64,000 bases of DNA from Sphingomonas sp. (GCA_019635535.1 JAHBZH010000001.1:1888995-1952994), one strand, 5' to 3'; shown: positions 9,340-18,296, counted from the first letter of the stretch. Made by a program: numbers and translations. The notes: a model not told the origin generated them from the sequence alone.

Positions 9340-10006
9340 CCGGCCGCCACCGGCCATCGGCCTTCTCGATCCCGAAAATCTTCGCGATGTGATCGCCGTC
9401 GAGGCCCTCGGCGGCGATCCGCCCCTTGTCCATGATCAGCACGCGGTCCGCATGATGCGCCGCCGCGTCGAGATCGTGCATCGCGATCAGCGCGGCGCGT
9501 TCGCCTTGCGAGACTTCGGCCCGGATCAGCTCCATCAGCCGGATCTGCCAGAGCGGATCGAGATTGGCGGTCGGCTCGTCGAGCAGCAGCAGTTTCGGCT
9601 TCGGCGCCAGCGCGCGGGCGATCAGCACCCGGCCGCGCTCGCCGGTCGAAAGCCGGTCCATCCGCCGGCCGAGCAGCGCGTCGAGCTCCAGCGCCTCGGG
9701 CGGGGCCTCGCCGCCGCCCAGCGCGATCATGTCCCGCGCCAGCAGCGGCCAGGCGAGATCGCGCGAGGCCGGCAGGTAGGTGAGAACGTGCGGCCGCCGA
9801 GCCGGCGGGATCAGGTGGGGATCGGCGCCGTCGATACGCACTTCGCCCGCCGGGCCGCCGAGCCCGGCAATGGCATGGAGCAGGCTGGTCTTGCCGCTGC
9901 CATTCGGGCCGACCAGGGCCACCAGCTCGCCCGCGCCGATATCGAGCGAGGCTTCGGCCAGCCGGCCCGGTAGCGACAGGCCGCGCGCCGCGACGAGCGC
10001 CGTCAT
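9329..10006 (-). CDS. btuD: Cobalamin ABC transporter, ATP-binding protein
   Basis: ATPase energising uptake of vitamin B12 through the BtuC channel. Walker [10 protein letters not shown] is at residues 33-41, the ABC signature is [15 protein letters not shown], Walker B is LLLLDEP and the switch histidine lies in AMHDLDA. The protein is 225 residues, short but complete. It overlaps btuC by 4 nt and is the last gene of the btuBFCD operon. The family alone could equally mean ferric siderophore import; the B12 riboswitch upstream of the operon decides for cobalamin. Confidence 0.87.
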   Translation of the reverse strand: MTALVAARGLSLPGRLAEASLDIGAGELVALVGPNGSGKTSLLHAIAGLGGPAGEVRIDGADPHLIPPARRPHVLTYLPASRDLAWPLLARDMIALGGGEAPPEALELDALLGRRMDRLSTGERGRVLIARALAPKPKLLLLDEPTANLDPLWQIRLMELIRAEVSQGERAALIAMHDLDAAAHHADRVLIMDKGRIAAEGLDGDHIAKIFGIEKADGRWRPVSP

Positions 10007-10971
10007 GACGTCACCCGCCAGCGCATATGCGCGACCAGCCAGAGGAAGAAGGGCGCCCCCAGCATCGCCGTCACCACGCCGATCGGCAGCGTCCGCCCCA
10101 GCGGCGCGAGCCGGACGATGAGGTCGGCGGCGGTGAGCAGCAGCGCGCCGATCAGGGCGGCGGGCAGGATCGCCCGACCCGGATGCCCGCGCGTCAGCCG
10201 CCGGGCGAAGATCGGCGCGACCAGCCCGATGAACCCCACCGCCCCGCAGATCGCCACGCAGGCCCCCACGCCGAGCGCGGTCAGCACGATCACCTGCAGC
10301 CGGAGCGCGCGGATGTCGTGGCCCATCGATTGCGCCACCTCCTCGCCCAGCGCCAGCGCGTCGAGCGGCGCGGCGAGGCGCAGCAGCAGGACGATCACGG
10401 CCAGGGCGGGAATGCCCGCGAATGCCGCCTGCGACAGGCTGCGATCGACCAGCGAGCCCATCAGCCAGTCATAGGCGTCGTAGAAGGCGAAGGGGGAGGG
10501 GGCGAGCGCCAGCGCCAAAGTGGTCAGCGCCCCCGCCAGCGCGCTGATCGCAATGCCGGAGAGCAGCAGGGTCGCCGTCTCCGCCCGCCGCCCGGCCAGC
10601 AACAGCAACAGCAGCAGCGCGGCGAGCGCGCCGGTGACGGCGCCCGCCGCCAGCGCGAGCGGCGCGACGAAACCGAGAATATAGGCGGTGAACACCGCGC
10701 CCAGCGACGCCCCGCTGCTCGCCCCGGTGATATCGGGCGAGGCGAGGGGGTTGGCGAACAAGGCCTGGATCGCCGCCCCGGTCGCGCCCAGAGCCGCGCC
10801 GTAAGCGAGCCCGAGCAAGGCGCGCGGCAGCCGCAGCTCGGTCAGCAAAGCCCGTCCCAATTCAGCATCTTGCACGAAGATGCTCGCAAGATTTCCCCAG
10901 GGCAGCAGCAGCGAGAGCAGGAACGCCGCGAGCGCCGCCACCGCCAGCAGGAGCAGGGTCGGACGGCTCAT
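10003..10971 (-). CDS. btuC: Cobalamin ABC transporter, permease
   Basis: FecCD/BtuC-family inner-membrane permease with about eight to ten hydrophobic helices in 322 residues. Family blocks visible are LRLPRALLGLAYGAALGATG near the N-terminus, the SGASLGAVF segment, and GAVGFIGLVAPIFARRL near the ATPase coupling region. The ATG at 10971 was chosen because it starts the first membrane helix and overlaps the end of btuF by 4 nt; the open frame extends further upstream only as a shadow of btuF. Confidence 0.9.
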   Translation of the reverse strand: MSRPTLLLLAVAALAAFLLSLLLPWGNLASIFVQDAELGRALLTELRLPRALLGLAYGAALGATGAAIQALFANPLASPDITGASSGASLGAVFTAYILGFVAPLALAAGAVTGALAALLLLLLLAGRRAETATLLLSGIAISALAGALTTLALALAPSPFAFYDAYDWLMGSLVDRSLSQAAFAGIPALAVIVLLLRLAAPLDALALGEEVAQSMGHDIRALRLQVIVLTALGVGACVAICGAVGFIGLVAPIFARRLTRGHPGRAILPAALIGALLLTAADLIVRLAPLGRTLPIGVVTAMLGAPFFLWLVAHMRWRVTS

Positions 10972-11762
10972 CGCGCCAGCTCCCCGCGCAGCCGGACGAT
11001 ATCGTCGATCAGCAGCGGCCCCATGCAGGTCCAGCGCCGCCCTTCCGCCCGCACCGTCCGTCCGCCGCGCACCGCCCGGGCGAGGGGATGGCCGAGCCAG
11101 CGCTGCTGTCCCGAATATTGCCCGGCCCGGTAATCGCTGCGCACCAGTATCTCGGGCGGACGGGCCAGCAGCGTTTCCAAAGTCGCGCGGTTGCCCGGCA
11201 GCGCCCGTTGCCGCAGCCCGGCCAGTGCCAGCCATTGCGCGCCCAGCCCGTCGCCGGACATGCTGATCCCGCCGCCGCCGATCCAGATCGCCTCGCGCGG
11301 CCGCGCCGGGGCGCTGCGTTTCAGCGCGTCGATCCGCGCCAGCAGCGCCGCGCCCCGCTCCGGCCGTCCCAGAACACGCGAAACCTCGCTGACGCTCGCC
11401 TCGATATCGGCGAGGCGGGTGGGGAAGGGGAGGTCGATCACCCTCATCCCCAGCCGCTCGGCGATCCGCGTCCGGTCCCGCCCGCCGCCGCCCATGGTCA
11501 GCACCAGATCGGGGCGCAGTCCGGCGACGGAAAGCAGGCTGCCGTCATTGCGCGGATAGCGGCGCCCTTGTCGCCACAAGGGCGTCTCCGCCTCCTGGTG
11601 CGAGAGATGCGTGACCGAGACGATCTGCTCCGGCGCGCCGAGCATCAGCAACAGCTCGTCCGTGCACAGATTGAGCGAGGCGACGCGGGCCGGGGCGGCC
11701 GAAGCCGCCGCCGGCGCCGCCAGCGCCACGCTAGCGGCCAAGAGCGACGCGAAGCCCCGCAT
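10968..11762 (-). CDS. btuF: Cobalamin periplasmic binding protein
   Basis: Substrate-binding component of a class III ABC importer, expected to hand periplasmic B12 to BtuCD. A signal peptide ([22 protein letters not shown]) precedes the family's N-terminal RVASLNLCTDELLLMLG, and the DLVLTMGG segment marks the first lobe. It is 264 residues. The chosen ATG begins the signal peptide and lies inside the last 32 nt of btuB, which suggests coupling. One mature cysteine (NLCTDE) is usual in this subfamily. Confidence 0.87.
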   Translation of the reverse strand: MRGFASLLAASVALAAPAAASAAPARVASLNLCTDELLLMLGAPEQIVSVTHLSHQEAETPLWRQGRRYPRNDGSLLSVAGLRPDLVLTMGGGGRDRTRIAERLGMRVIDLPFPTRLADIEASVSEVSRVLGRPERGAALLARIDALKRSAPARPREAIWIGGGGISMSGDGLGAQWLALAGLRQRALPGNRATLETLLARPPEILVRSDYRAGQYSGQQRWLGHPLARAVRGGRTVRAEGRRWTCMGPLLIDDIVRLRGELAR

Positions 11763-13587
11763 AGACCGTCGTTCCGGGCGTGTTGTACCCCACCACGTCC
11801 TGATAGTTCGCGTCGAACGCATTCTCCACCCGGCCGTAGAGCTCGAGCTGCGGCAGGATGCGATAGCCGACGCGCAGCGAGGCCAGCGCATAATCGTCCA
11901 GCGTCACGGTCGCGGCCGGAAACAGATCGAAATCCGTGTCCGTCCGCTTGCCGACATAAGCGATGCTGGCGCCCCAGCTGAGGCGATCGGCGGTGCCGAA
12001 GGCGATCAGATTGGCCGTGCCGCGCGGCCGGCGCACCTCGCGCACCAGCGCCGCGCCCGCCACGCGCTGCTCATCCGCGTCGAGCCAGGTGTAATTGGCG
12101 CTGAGGTTCAGCCATTCGGCGTGGCGGTAGCCGAATTCCACCTCGACGCCCTCGCGGTGGCTCCTGCCGTCGGCATTTTCGGTGCTGGAGAGGAAGGTGA
12201 CGGAATCGAACACGTCGACGATCTCGTTCCGCAGCCGGTTGGAGAAGCCGGTCAGGCCGGCATTGAAGCGCCCGTCCGTCCAGCGCACGCCCGCTTCCCA
12301 GCCGCGCGAGCTTTCCGGCCGCAGGTCCGGATTGCCGACGAAGGAGCCGGGAAAGAAGCCGTAAAGGTCGAAAAAGGTCGGCTGGGCGATGCCCTCGCCA
12401 TAGGCCGCGTGCAGCGTCCAGCCCGCCGCCGGGCTGACCAGCAAGGCGGCGCGGAACGTGGTCGCGTCGTCGAACCGGTTGAAATCGTCATGGCGCACCG
12501 CGACGTCGGTAACGACGCCCGGCACCCATTCGGCGCGCCACTGGCCGACGAAGGCGGTGTTGCGGCGCGAGCGATCCTGATCGGTGCCGCCGAAATATTG
12601 CGTGTCGCGGGCGCGGAAATCCTCTTCATTGTGGTCGACCGCCGCGACGATCAGGTGGCCGCCGATCCGCCGCGAGGCCTGGAGTCCGAGCGTCAGCCGG
12701 TCGCCGAAGGTGCCGTTGAGCGGAGTGGTGCCCAGCCGGTTGCGGTTGGCGCTGTCGAGATAGGCCGCTTCGGCGCGCACGCCCCAGCCGTCCCATTCGC
12801 CGGAGAACCAGCCGCGCACCGCGCCGATCCGGTTCTTCGTCTCGTCGAGCGTGTCGGCGCGCAGGAAGGTGAGGGGGTCGAAGCCGTCAAATTGGCTGGT
12901 ACCCTCGATCCAGTGGCCGACCGCGCCGGCCTCGATGCCGCCGGAGCGGTAGACCGCCTTCAGGCTCGCCGCGAACGTCTCGAAGCCGTCGCGCTCGCCG
13001 TTCGCGCCGAACGAGTCGATCCCGTCGCTGCGCTGCCAGCCCGCCGAGGCGGTGAGCCCGACATCGCCGGTCTGCACCGCATAGCGGCCGAACAGGCGGC
13101 TGGTATCGAGGCTGCCATATTCGGCGTCCGCGACAAAACCGCGCGCGACGAAAGGGTCGGCGGTGCTCGCCGCGATCACCCCGCCCAGCGCTTCGGAACC
13201 CCAGAGCGCCGATTGCGGCCCGCGCACGATCTCCATGCGGGAGAGCAGATCGGTGGTCAGCAGCTCGAACCGCGCCTCGTTGCCCGCGGCCGGATCGTTG
13301 AAGCGGATGCCGTCGAGGAAGAGCAGGGTGTGGCTGGCCTCGGCGCCCCGGATGCGAAGCTGCGTCTGCGTGCCGCGCGGACCGGAGACGGAGACCGACA
13401 GGCCGGGCGACAGGCGCAGGATGTCAGCAGCCGTCGGAAGGGTCAGCGCCTCAAGCGTGGCCGTATCGAAGATGGTGGACGAAACAGCGGCCTCGTCGGC
13501 GGCGACCGGCTCGCGCGCGGCGGTAACGACGATCTCCGGCTCGGCCTGAACGACGGCGGCGGACAGGAGCAAAATGGATAGCGACAT
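11731..13587 (-). CDS. btuB: TonB-dependent vitamin B12 receptor
   Basis: Outer-membrane gated barrel importing cobalamin with energy from TonB. A short signal peptide ([15 protein letters not shown]) is followed at once by a TonB box ([10 protein letters not shown]), a plug domain (about 40-150) and a 22-strand barrel ending in a typical C-terminal strand (GLRVALGR). It is 618 residues, the BtuB size. The ATG at 13587 has a strong Shine-Dalgarno (CGGAGG) seven bases upstream that is part of a riboswitch-controlled hairpin. It is the first gene of btuBFCD. Confidence 0.92.
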   Translation of the reverse strand: MSLSILLLSAAVVQAEPEIVVTAAREPVAADEAAVSSTIFDTATLEALTLPTAADILRLSPGLSVSVSGPRGTQTQLRIRGAEASHTLLFLDGIRFNDPAAGNEARFELLTTDLLSRMEIVRGPQSALWGSEALGGVIAASTADPFVARGFVADAEYGSLDTSRLFGRYAVQTGDVGLTASAGWQRSDGIDSFGANGERDGFETFAASLKAVYRSGGIEAGAVGHWIEGTSQFDGFDPLTFLRADTLDETKNRIGAVRGWFSGEWDGWGVRAEAAYLDSANRNRLGTTPLNGTFGDRLTLGLQASRRIGGHLIVAAVDHNEEDFRARDTQYFGGTDQDRSRRNTAFVGQWRAEWVPGVVTDVAVRHDDFNRFDDATTFRAALLVSPAAGWTLHAAYGEGIAQPTFFDLYGFFPGSFVGNPDLRPESSRGWEAGVRWTDGRFNAGLTGFSNRLRNEIVDVFDSVTFLSSTENADGRSHREGVEVEFGYRHAEWLNLSANYTWLDADEQRVAGAALVREVRRPRGTANLIAFGTADRLSWGASIAYVGKRTDTDFDLFPAATVTLDDYALASLRVGYRILPQLELYGRVENAFDANYQDVVGYNTPGTTVYAGLRVALGR

Positions 13588-13592
13588 ATGAA

Positions 13593-13627
13593 CCTCCGTA
13601 AGACGACTCTCCATGTCGTCTCGGAGG
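13593..13627 (-). promoter_or_regulatory. btuB: Shine-Dalgarno-sequestering hairpin of btuB
   Basis: Read on the minus strand, CCTCCG-AGACGAC and GTCGTCT-TA-CGGAGG form 13 base pairs with a two-base bulge and a seven-base loop. The right-hand CGGAGG is the btuB ribosome-binding site, so this helix would block translation. It lies just downstream of the B12 aptamer and has no T-run, so it fits a translational expression platform better than a terminator. Confidence 0.75.
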
Positions 13628-13689
13628 AACCGCGCGGCCTTCATGCCATGCGGCGCCACGCACCGCTGGCTGGTCCCGGCCGGGCGCGG

Positions 13690-13840
13690 ACGACGGCGAA
13701 GGCAGGTCTCCTGGCTCACGGCTCGGATGCTTCGTCATCCTTTGCGGATGGGAAGCTCGCCGCTTACAGTTGCGGGCACAGCGCCGGTTTCTCACCGGCT
13801 TCCCTTTTCACCGCCGTTTTGACAGGCGGCACCTTCACGG
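13690..13840 (-). promoter_or_regulatory. Cobalamin (adenosylcobalamin-type) riboswitch
   Basis: The minus strand carries the B12 box AGCCAGGAGACCTGCCT at 13716-13700. Upstream of it are the other conserved aptamer blocks in order: GGAAGCCGGTGAGAAACCGGC, then GCTGTGCCCGCAACTGTAAGC, then the AAGCAT/AGCC stretch. This is the Rfam cobalamin riboswitch arrangement. It lies in the long leader of btuB and would repress B12 uptake when cobalamin is plentiful, acting through the hairpin over the ribosome-binding site. The 5' boundary is set from a candidate promoter and is approximate. Confidence 0.93.
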
Positions 13841-13846
13841 CGGGTG

Positions 13847-13875
13847 TCGTATTGCGGCGCAGCATGGCTTGTCAA
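13847..13875 (-). promoter_or_regulatory. Candidate btuB operon promoter
   Basis: On the minus strand a consensus TTGACA (13875-13870) is followed after 17 bases by ATACGA (13852-13847), a weak -10. Transcription would start near 13840, directly before the riboswitch aptamer, which is the position expected. Its -35 overlaps the candidate -35 of the divergent rpmE promoter. Confidence 0.45.
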
Positions 13876-13897
13876 TCGCCGCCTCAACGGCTAGAGC
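13869..13897 (+). promoter_or_regulatory. Candidate rpmE promoter
   Basis: TTGTCA (13869-13874) and TAGAGC (13892-13897) are separated by 17 bases and point toward rpmE. The -35 shares bases with the divergent btuB -35 candidate, so the two polymerases could compete. The -10 is a poor match, so this is a suggestion only. Confidence 0.35.
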
Positions 13898-13916
13898 GCG
13901 GGCTGCTTTTTCCAGA

Positions 13917-13934
13917 GGCTGGTCGGAACCAGCC
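13917..13934 (+). promoter_or_regulatory. Hairpin in the rpmE leader
   Basis: GGCTGGT-CGGA-ACCAGCC is a perfect seven-pair stem with a four-base loop, placed 22 bases before the rpmE start and just upstream of its GGAAG ribosome-binding site. Ribosomal protein genes are often autoregulated through leader structures, so a role in L31 autoregulation is possible but not shown. Confidence 0.35.
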
Positions 13935-13956
13935 AAAACCACGGAAGATCAATGAT

Positions 13957-14187
13957 ATGAAGACCGATACCCACCCCGATTACCACATGATCAAGGTGCA
14001 GATGACCGACGGCACCGTGTACGAGACTCGCTCCACCTGGGGCAAGGAAGGCGACACGCTGGCGCTCGAGATCGATCCCACCTCGCATCCGGCCTGGACC
14101 GGCGGCAACCAGAAGCTGCTCGACGCGGGCGGCCAGGTGGCGCGCTTCAACAAGCGCTTCGGCGGTCTTACCCTCGGCAAGAAGTAA
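13957..14187 (+). CDS. rpmE: 50S ribosomal protein L31
   Basis: Small 76-residue ribosomal protein bridging large and small subunits. Strong family matches are [15 protein letters not shown] near the N-terminus and [17 protein letters not shown] followed by ARFNKRFG near the C-terminus. It has no cysteines, so it is a zinc-independent L31, as in many alphaproteobacteria. The ATG at 13957 has GGAAG upstream; the frame is open further left through the btuB leader, but that stretch is the antisense of the riboswitch. Confidence 0.95.
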   Translation: MKTDTHPDYHMIKVQMTDGTVYETRSTWGKEGDTLALEIDPTSHPAWTGGNQKLLDAGGQVARFNKRFGGLTLGKK

Positions 14188-14724
14188 GTGGCCGGGCGCG
14201 TCGCGCCGGTCATCGAAACGGATCGCCTGATCCTGCGCCCGTTCCGCGCGGGCGATCTCGACGCGCACGCGGCCGTGTTCGCCGATCCCGAAGCCTCGCG
14301 CTTTGTGGGGGGACAGCTGACCCGCGAACAGGCCTGGCGCGGCATGATGCTGCCGCCGGGCATGTGGGCGCTGGTCGGCTATGGCATCTGGGCGGTCGAG
14401 CGCAAACAGGACGGCTGCTGGATCGGCCAGGCCGGCTTCGGCGATTTCCAGCGGGAGATCGAACCGCGCCTTGGCGACTGGCCCGAAATGGCCTGGATCT
14501 TCGCCCCCGAAGTGCATGGCCAGGGCTATGCGGGCGAAGCGGTCGCCGCCGCCATCGCCTGGGGCGAACGGCATTTTCCGGGCAAGGATTTCAGCGCGAT
14601 CATCGCACCGGAAAATCTGCCGTCGATCCGCCTCGCCGAGCGGTTCGGCTTCGAGCTGCGGCACGAGACGACCTACAAGGGCGAACCGATCCTGATCTTC
14701 ATCCGGCCGACGCGCGGCGCTTAG
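14188..14724 (+). CDS. GNAT-family N-acetyltransferase (RimJ/RimL-like)
   Basis: Acetyl-CoA-dependent acetyltransferase of the RimJ/RimL subgroup. The N-terminal ETDRLILRPFRAGDLDA, the central MAWIFAPEVHGQGYAGEA acetyl-CoA binding loop and ENLPSIRLAERFGF near the C-terminus are diagnostic. The length is 178 residues. The GTG start abuts the rpmE stop directly, so the two genes may be co-transcribed, although acetylation of L31 itself is not implied. The natural acceptor cannot be read from the sequence. It meets the CoA-transferase gene tail to tail with a 4 nt overlap. Confidence 0.85.
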   Translation: MAGRVAPVIETDRLILRPFRAGDLDAHAAVFADPEASRFVGGQLTREQAWRGMMLPPGMWALVGYGIWAVERKQDGCWIGQAGFGDFQREIEPRLGDWPEMAWIFAPEVHGQGYAGEAVAAAIAWGERHFPGKDFSAIIAPENLPSIRLAERFGFELRHETTYKGEPILIFIRPTRGA

Positions 14725-15824
14725 CCTTCGCCCAGTTTCGGGCTGCCGCGTTCCGTCACCTGCCGTTTCCCGTCGATCACGATGGGGGAGGCGACGCCCG
14801 GCACGCCGTCCGCGTCGATCTTCATGCCGCGCGCGATTACCTGGGGGTCGGCGAAGACCTGTGCGACATCGTTGATCGGTCCGCCGGGAATGCCGCCGGC
14901 CGCCAGAGCCGCGAGGAATTCGTCCCGCCCGCGCAAAGCGATGAGCGGCGCCAGCTCGCTCTCCAGCGCCCCGCGGTTGCGCACCCGATCGGCATTGGTC
15001 GCGAAGCGCACATCCTCGCCCAGCTCCGGCCGGCCGAGCAGAGTGCACAGCCGCCGATATTGCCCGTCATTGCCGACCGCGACGATGACATGGCCGTCGG
15101 CGACCGCGAAGGTCTGGTAGGGCGCGATATTGGGGTGGGCATTGCCCATGCGATGCGGCGCCCGGCCGCCGATCAGATAGTTCATCGCCTGATTGGCGAG
15201 AACGGCGACCTGCACGTCGAGCAACGCCATGTCGATATGGCAGCCCGCGCCGGTCGCCTCCCGCCCATGCAGCGCGGCCAGAATGGCATTGGATGCATAG
15301 ACGCCCGTGAAGATGTCCGCGAAGGCGACACCGATCTTCTGCGGTTCGCCGTCCGGATCGCCGGTCAGGTCCATGATCCCGCCCATGCCCTGAACCATGA
15401 AATCGTAGCCGGCGCGCGCCGCATAGGGCCCATCCTGCCCGAAGCCGGTGATCGAACAGTAGATGAGGCGCGGGTTGAGCGCCGACAGGCTGGCATAGTC
15501 CAAGCCATATTTGGCCAGCCCGCCCACCTTGAAATTCTCGATCAGCACGTCGGCGTCGCGGACGAGGTCGCGCACCCGTGCCTGGCCCTCGGGGCTCTCC
15601 AGATCGATGGCGACCGAGGTCTTGCCCCGGTTGCAGCTGTGGAAATAGGCGGCCGCGCCGTCGTCGGCGAAAGGCGGGCCCCAGCCGCGCGTGTCGTCGC
15701 CGGCGCCCGGCCGCTCGACCTTGACCACCTCCGCGCCGAGATCGGCGAGCAGCTGCCCGGCCCATGGGCCCGCGAGGATGCGCGCCAGCTCGACGACCTT
15801 CAGTCCGGCGAGCGGCTTGTCCAT
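14721..15824 (-). CDS. CaiB/BaiF (class III) CoA-transferase
   Basis: Class III CoA-transferase that moves CoA between carboxylic acids. The N-terminal GLKVVELARILAGPWAGQLL and LGAEVVKVERP are family hallmarks, and the Asp in GVAFADIFTG fits the catalytic aspartate. The length is 367 residues. It starts one base inside the stop of the glutaryl-CoA dehydrogenase gene, so by context it is probably a succinyl-CoA:glutarate CoA-transferase activating glutarate for that enzyme. The substrate assignment is inference from the neighbour. Confidence 0.87.
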   Translation of the reverse strand: MDKPLAGLKVVELARILAGPWAGQLLADLGAEVVKVERPGAGDDTRGWGPPFADDGAAAYFHSCNRGKTSVAIDLESPEGQARVRDLVRDADVLIENFKVGGLAKYGLDYASLSALNPRLIYCSITGFGQDGPYAARAGYDFMVQGMGGIMDLTGDPDGEPQKIGVAFADIFTGVYASNAILAALHGREATGAGCHIDMALLDVQVAVLANQAMNYLIGGRAPHRMGNAHPNIAPYQTFAVADGHVIVAVGNDGQYRRLCTLLGRPELGEDVRFATNADRVRNRGALESELAPLIALRGRDEFLAALAAGGIPGGPINDVAQVFADPQVIARGMKIDADGVPGVASPIVIDGKRQVTERGSPKLGEG

Positions 15825-17014
15825 CAGAAGGCCGCCAGCCCCGTGATCGCGCGGCCGAGGATCAGCGCATGGACGTCATGCGTGCCCTCATAGGTGTTGA
15901 CCGTCTCGAGATTCGACGCATGGCGCATGACGTGGAATTCGGCGGAGATGCCGTTGCCGCCGTGCATGTCCCGCGCCGTGCGCGCGATGGCGAGCGCCTT
16001 GCCGCAATTGTTGCGCTTGATCAGGCTGATCGTCTCGGGGATCAGCTCGCCCTCGTCGAGCCGTCGCCCGACCCGCAGCGCCGCCTGCAGCCCCAGCGTG
16101 ATCTCGGTCGCCATGTCCGCCAGCTTCAGTTGCACGAGCTGGGTCGCGGCGAGCGGCCGATCGAATTGCTTGCGTTCCAGCGTGTAGAGGCGCGCCGCAT
16201 GGAAACAGGCCTCGGCCGCGCCCATCGCGCCCCAGCCGATGCCGTAGCGCGCCCGGTTGAGGCAGCCGAACGGCCCGGCCAGCCCCTGCGCATGAGGCAA
16301 CAGATTCTCCTCCGGCACCTCGACCCCGTCCATCACGATCTCGCCGGTGATCGAGGCGCGCAAGCTGAGCTTGCCCTCGATCTTCGGCGCGCTGAGGCCC
16401 TTCATGCCCTTTTCCAGGATGAAGCCCCGGATCTTGCCGTCATGCGCATCCGATTTCGCCCAGACGACGAACACGTCGGCAATCGGCGAATTGGTGATCC
16501 ACATCTTCGCGCCGGACAGCAGATAGCCGCCGTCCACCTGCTTCGCCCGAGTCCGCATCGATCCGGGATCGGAGCCGGCATCCGGCTCGGTCAGGCCGAA
16601 ACAGCCGACCCATTCGCCGCTGGCGAGCCTGGGGAGATATCTCTTCCGCTGCTCTTCAGACCCGTAGGCGTTGATCGGATGCATCACCAGGCTGGACTGG
16701 ACCGACATCGCGGAGCGATAGCCGCTGTCCACCCGCTCCACCGCCCGCGCGATCAGCCCGTAGCTCACATAATTGAGCCCAGCGCCGCCATATTCGGGCG
16801 CGATCGTCGCGCCGAGCAGGCCGAGCGCGCCGAGCTCGTTCATGATCTCCCGGTCGAACCGCTCGTCCAGATAGGCGCTGGTCACGCGCGGCAGCAGCTT
16901 GTCCTGCGCGAAAGCCTCGGCGGTGTCGCGCACCATCCGCTCTTCGTCGGAAAGCTGCGCATCGAGCGCGAACGGATCGGTCCAGTCGAAGGGCAGGGGC
17001 TTGGGATCGGCCAT
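15824..17014 (-). CDS. gcdH: Glutaryl-CoA dehydrogenase (acyl-CoA dehydrogenase family)
   Basis: FAD-dependent dehydrogenase that oxidatively decarboxylates glutaryl-CoA to crotonyl-CoA in lysine, tryptophan and glutarate breakdown. The 396-residue sequence has the acyl-CoA dehydrogenase blocks [14 protein letters not shown] and [12 protein letters not shown], and the catalytic base Glu in [33 protein letters not shown] and the very conserved C-terminus favour GcdH over other family members. A GGAAGAA ribosome-binding site precedes the ATG. The CoA-transferase gene follows with a one-base overlap. Confidence 0.9.
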   Translation of the reverse strand: MADPKPLPFDWTDPFALDAQLSDEERMVRDTAEAFAQDKLLPRVTSAYLDERFDREIMNELGALGLLGATIAPEYGGAGLNYVSYGLIARAVERVDSGYRSAMSVQSSLVMHPINAYGSEEQRKRYLPRLASGEWVGCFGLTEPDAGSDPGSMRTRAKQVDGGYLLSGAKMWITNSPIADVFVVWAKSDAHDGKIRGFILEKGMKGLSAPKIEGKLSLRASITGEIVMDGVEVPEENLLPHAQGLAGPFGCLNRARYGIGWGAMGAAEACFHAARLYTLERKQFDRPLAATQLVQLKLADMATEITLGLQAALRVGRRLDEGELIPETISLIKRNNCGKALAIARTARDMHGGNGISAEFHVMRHASNLETVNTYEGTHDVHALILGRAITGLAAF

Positions 17015-17164
17015 TTCTTCCTCGTCTTTGTCTGTCCGCCGACTAGCCGCTCCGGCGACACGAGGGAAGGGCGGCGGCTTATGTCTTTATGTCGGTCGCC
17101 GCGCTTCCTATCTCGTGGGCAAGCGCGACGGGATGGTTAGCCCGCTCGCATGCGGAGAATGATC

Positions 17165-18034
17165 ATGAACAAGGCGATCCTCGGCCGCTTCGGCAACACG
17201 TCCGGACATTGGGTGGGCGACGGCTTTCCCGTCCGCTCGCTCTTTTCCTACAATGAGCAGGGCAAGGACATCAGCCCGTTCCTGCTGCTCGATTATGGCG
17301 GGCCGTTCGTCTTCGCGCCGGCGATGAAGCCGCGCGGCGTCGGCCAGCACCCGCATCGCGGGTTCGAAACCGTGACGATCGTCTATGACGGCGAGGTCGA
17401 GCATCGCGATTCCGCCGGCAATGGCGGCATCATCGGTCCCGGCGACGTCCAGTGGATGACGGCGGCGGGCGGCATCGTCCATGAGGAATTCCATTCGAAG
17501 GCCTTCACCAGGACAGGCGGACCGTTCCGGATGGTGCAGCTCTGGGTGAACCTGCCGGCCGCCGACAAGATGGCGCCGGCCGGCTATCAGGGCATCCTCG
17601 ACGCGGACATTCCCGCGGTCGCGCTGCCCGGCGATGCCGGCCGGGTGCGGGTGATCGCGGGCGCGCATGACGGCACGAGCGGGCCCGCGCGCACCTTCAC
17701 GCCGATCAACGTCTGGGACGTGCGGCTGAACCGCGACGCCGACCTCTCCCTGGCCTTGCCGGAGGGGCACAATGCGATGCTGGTCGTCCTGTCCGGCCAT
17801 GTCACCGTCAACGGCACGCAGCAGGCCGGCGAGGCGGAGGTCGTGCAGCTCAGCCGGGAAGGCGGCGGCGTCGACATCCGCGCCGACGGCGATTCCACCC
17901 TGCTGGTCCTCACCGGCGAGCCGATCGACGAGCCGATCTTCGGCTACGGCCCGTTCGTGATGAACAGCGAAGCGGAAATCCGCCAGGCGATCGACGACTA
18001 TAATAGCGGCCGCTTCGGCACGATGGCCGCGTGA
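17165..18034 (+). CDS. Pirin family protein
   Basis: Bicupin protein of the pirin family; bacterial members are metal-binding, and some are quercetin 2,3-dioxygenases or regulators of central metabolism. The N-terminal cupin carries the metal ligands in QHPHRGFETVT and AGGIVHEEFHS. I chose the ATG at 17165 because CGGAGA lies six bases upstream; an ATG at 17150 would add five residues but has no ribosome-binding site. The length is 289 residues. A strong hairpin follows the stop. The substrate is unknown. Confidence 0.88.
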   Translation: MNKAILGRFGNTSGHWVGDGFPVRSLFSYNEQGKDISPFLLLDYGGPFVFAPAMKPRGVGQHPHRGFETVTIVYDGEVEHRDSAGNGGIIGPGDVQWMTAAGGIVHEEFHSKAFTRTGGPFRMVQLWVNLPAADKMAPAGYQGILDADIPAVALPGDAGRVRVIAGAHDGTSGPARTFTPINVWDVRLNRDADLSLALPEGHNAMLVVLSGHVTVNGTQQAGEAEVVQLSREGGGVDIRADGDSTLLVLTGEPIDEPIFGYGPFVMNSEAEIRQAIDDYNSGRFGTMAA

Positions 18035-18037
18035 AAT

Positions 18038-18072
18038 GGGAGCGGCTCGACCTCCGGGTCGAGCCGCATCCC
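18038..18072 (+). terminator. Strong hairpin after the pirin gene
   Basis: GCGGCTCGACC-TCCG-GGTCGAGCCGC is a perfect 11-pair stem with a stable TCCG loop, extended by GGGA/TCCC around a single bulged base. It starts four bases after the pirin stop codon. Only a weak T-rich stretch (TGTTCATC) follows. It separates the pirin gene from the opposed tRNA and may work in both directions. Confidence 0.65.
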
Positions 18073-18090
18073 TGTTCATCACCTTCGAAG

Positions 18091-18180
18091 TGGCGGATGG
18101 GGTGGGATTCGAACCCACGGTGAGCTTGCACCCACGCCGGTTTTCAAGACCGGTGCCTTAAACCGCTCGGCCACCCATCC
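18091..18180 (-). tRNA. tRNA-Ser (anticodon UGA)
   Basis: The minus strand folds as a 90-nt class II tRNA. The acceptor stem is GGATGGG/CCCATCC with discriminator G and encoded CCA, the D arm is GCCGAGCGGTTTAAGGC, and the anticodon stem-loop has loop CTTGAAA (anticodon TGA). A long variable arm typical of serine tRNAs and a T loop GGTTCGAATCC complete it. No gene overlaps it. It lies between the pirin and transglycosylase genes. Confidence 0.97.
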
Positions 18181-18296
18181 GCACCTTTTGCCGCATAGCG
18201 GCGGCGCGACAATCCGTGCAAGCGGCGGGGCTTTCGGACCTTTCGCCATCATGCGCGCCCGTGCCATATAGGCAACAAGCGGAAGAGGGCGATGTG

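Noticed and set aside
11611..13581. A 656-codon plus-strand open frame antisense to btuB
   Set aside because: BtuB has a signal peptide, TonB box, riboswitch and operon context. The opposite frame has only low-complexity composition expected from codon-position bias.
18091..18180. tRNA-Ser as the attachment site of an integrated element
   Set aside because: Flanking genes are ordinary core genes, and I see no integrase or repeated tRNA 3' end within the window.
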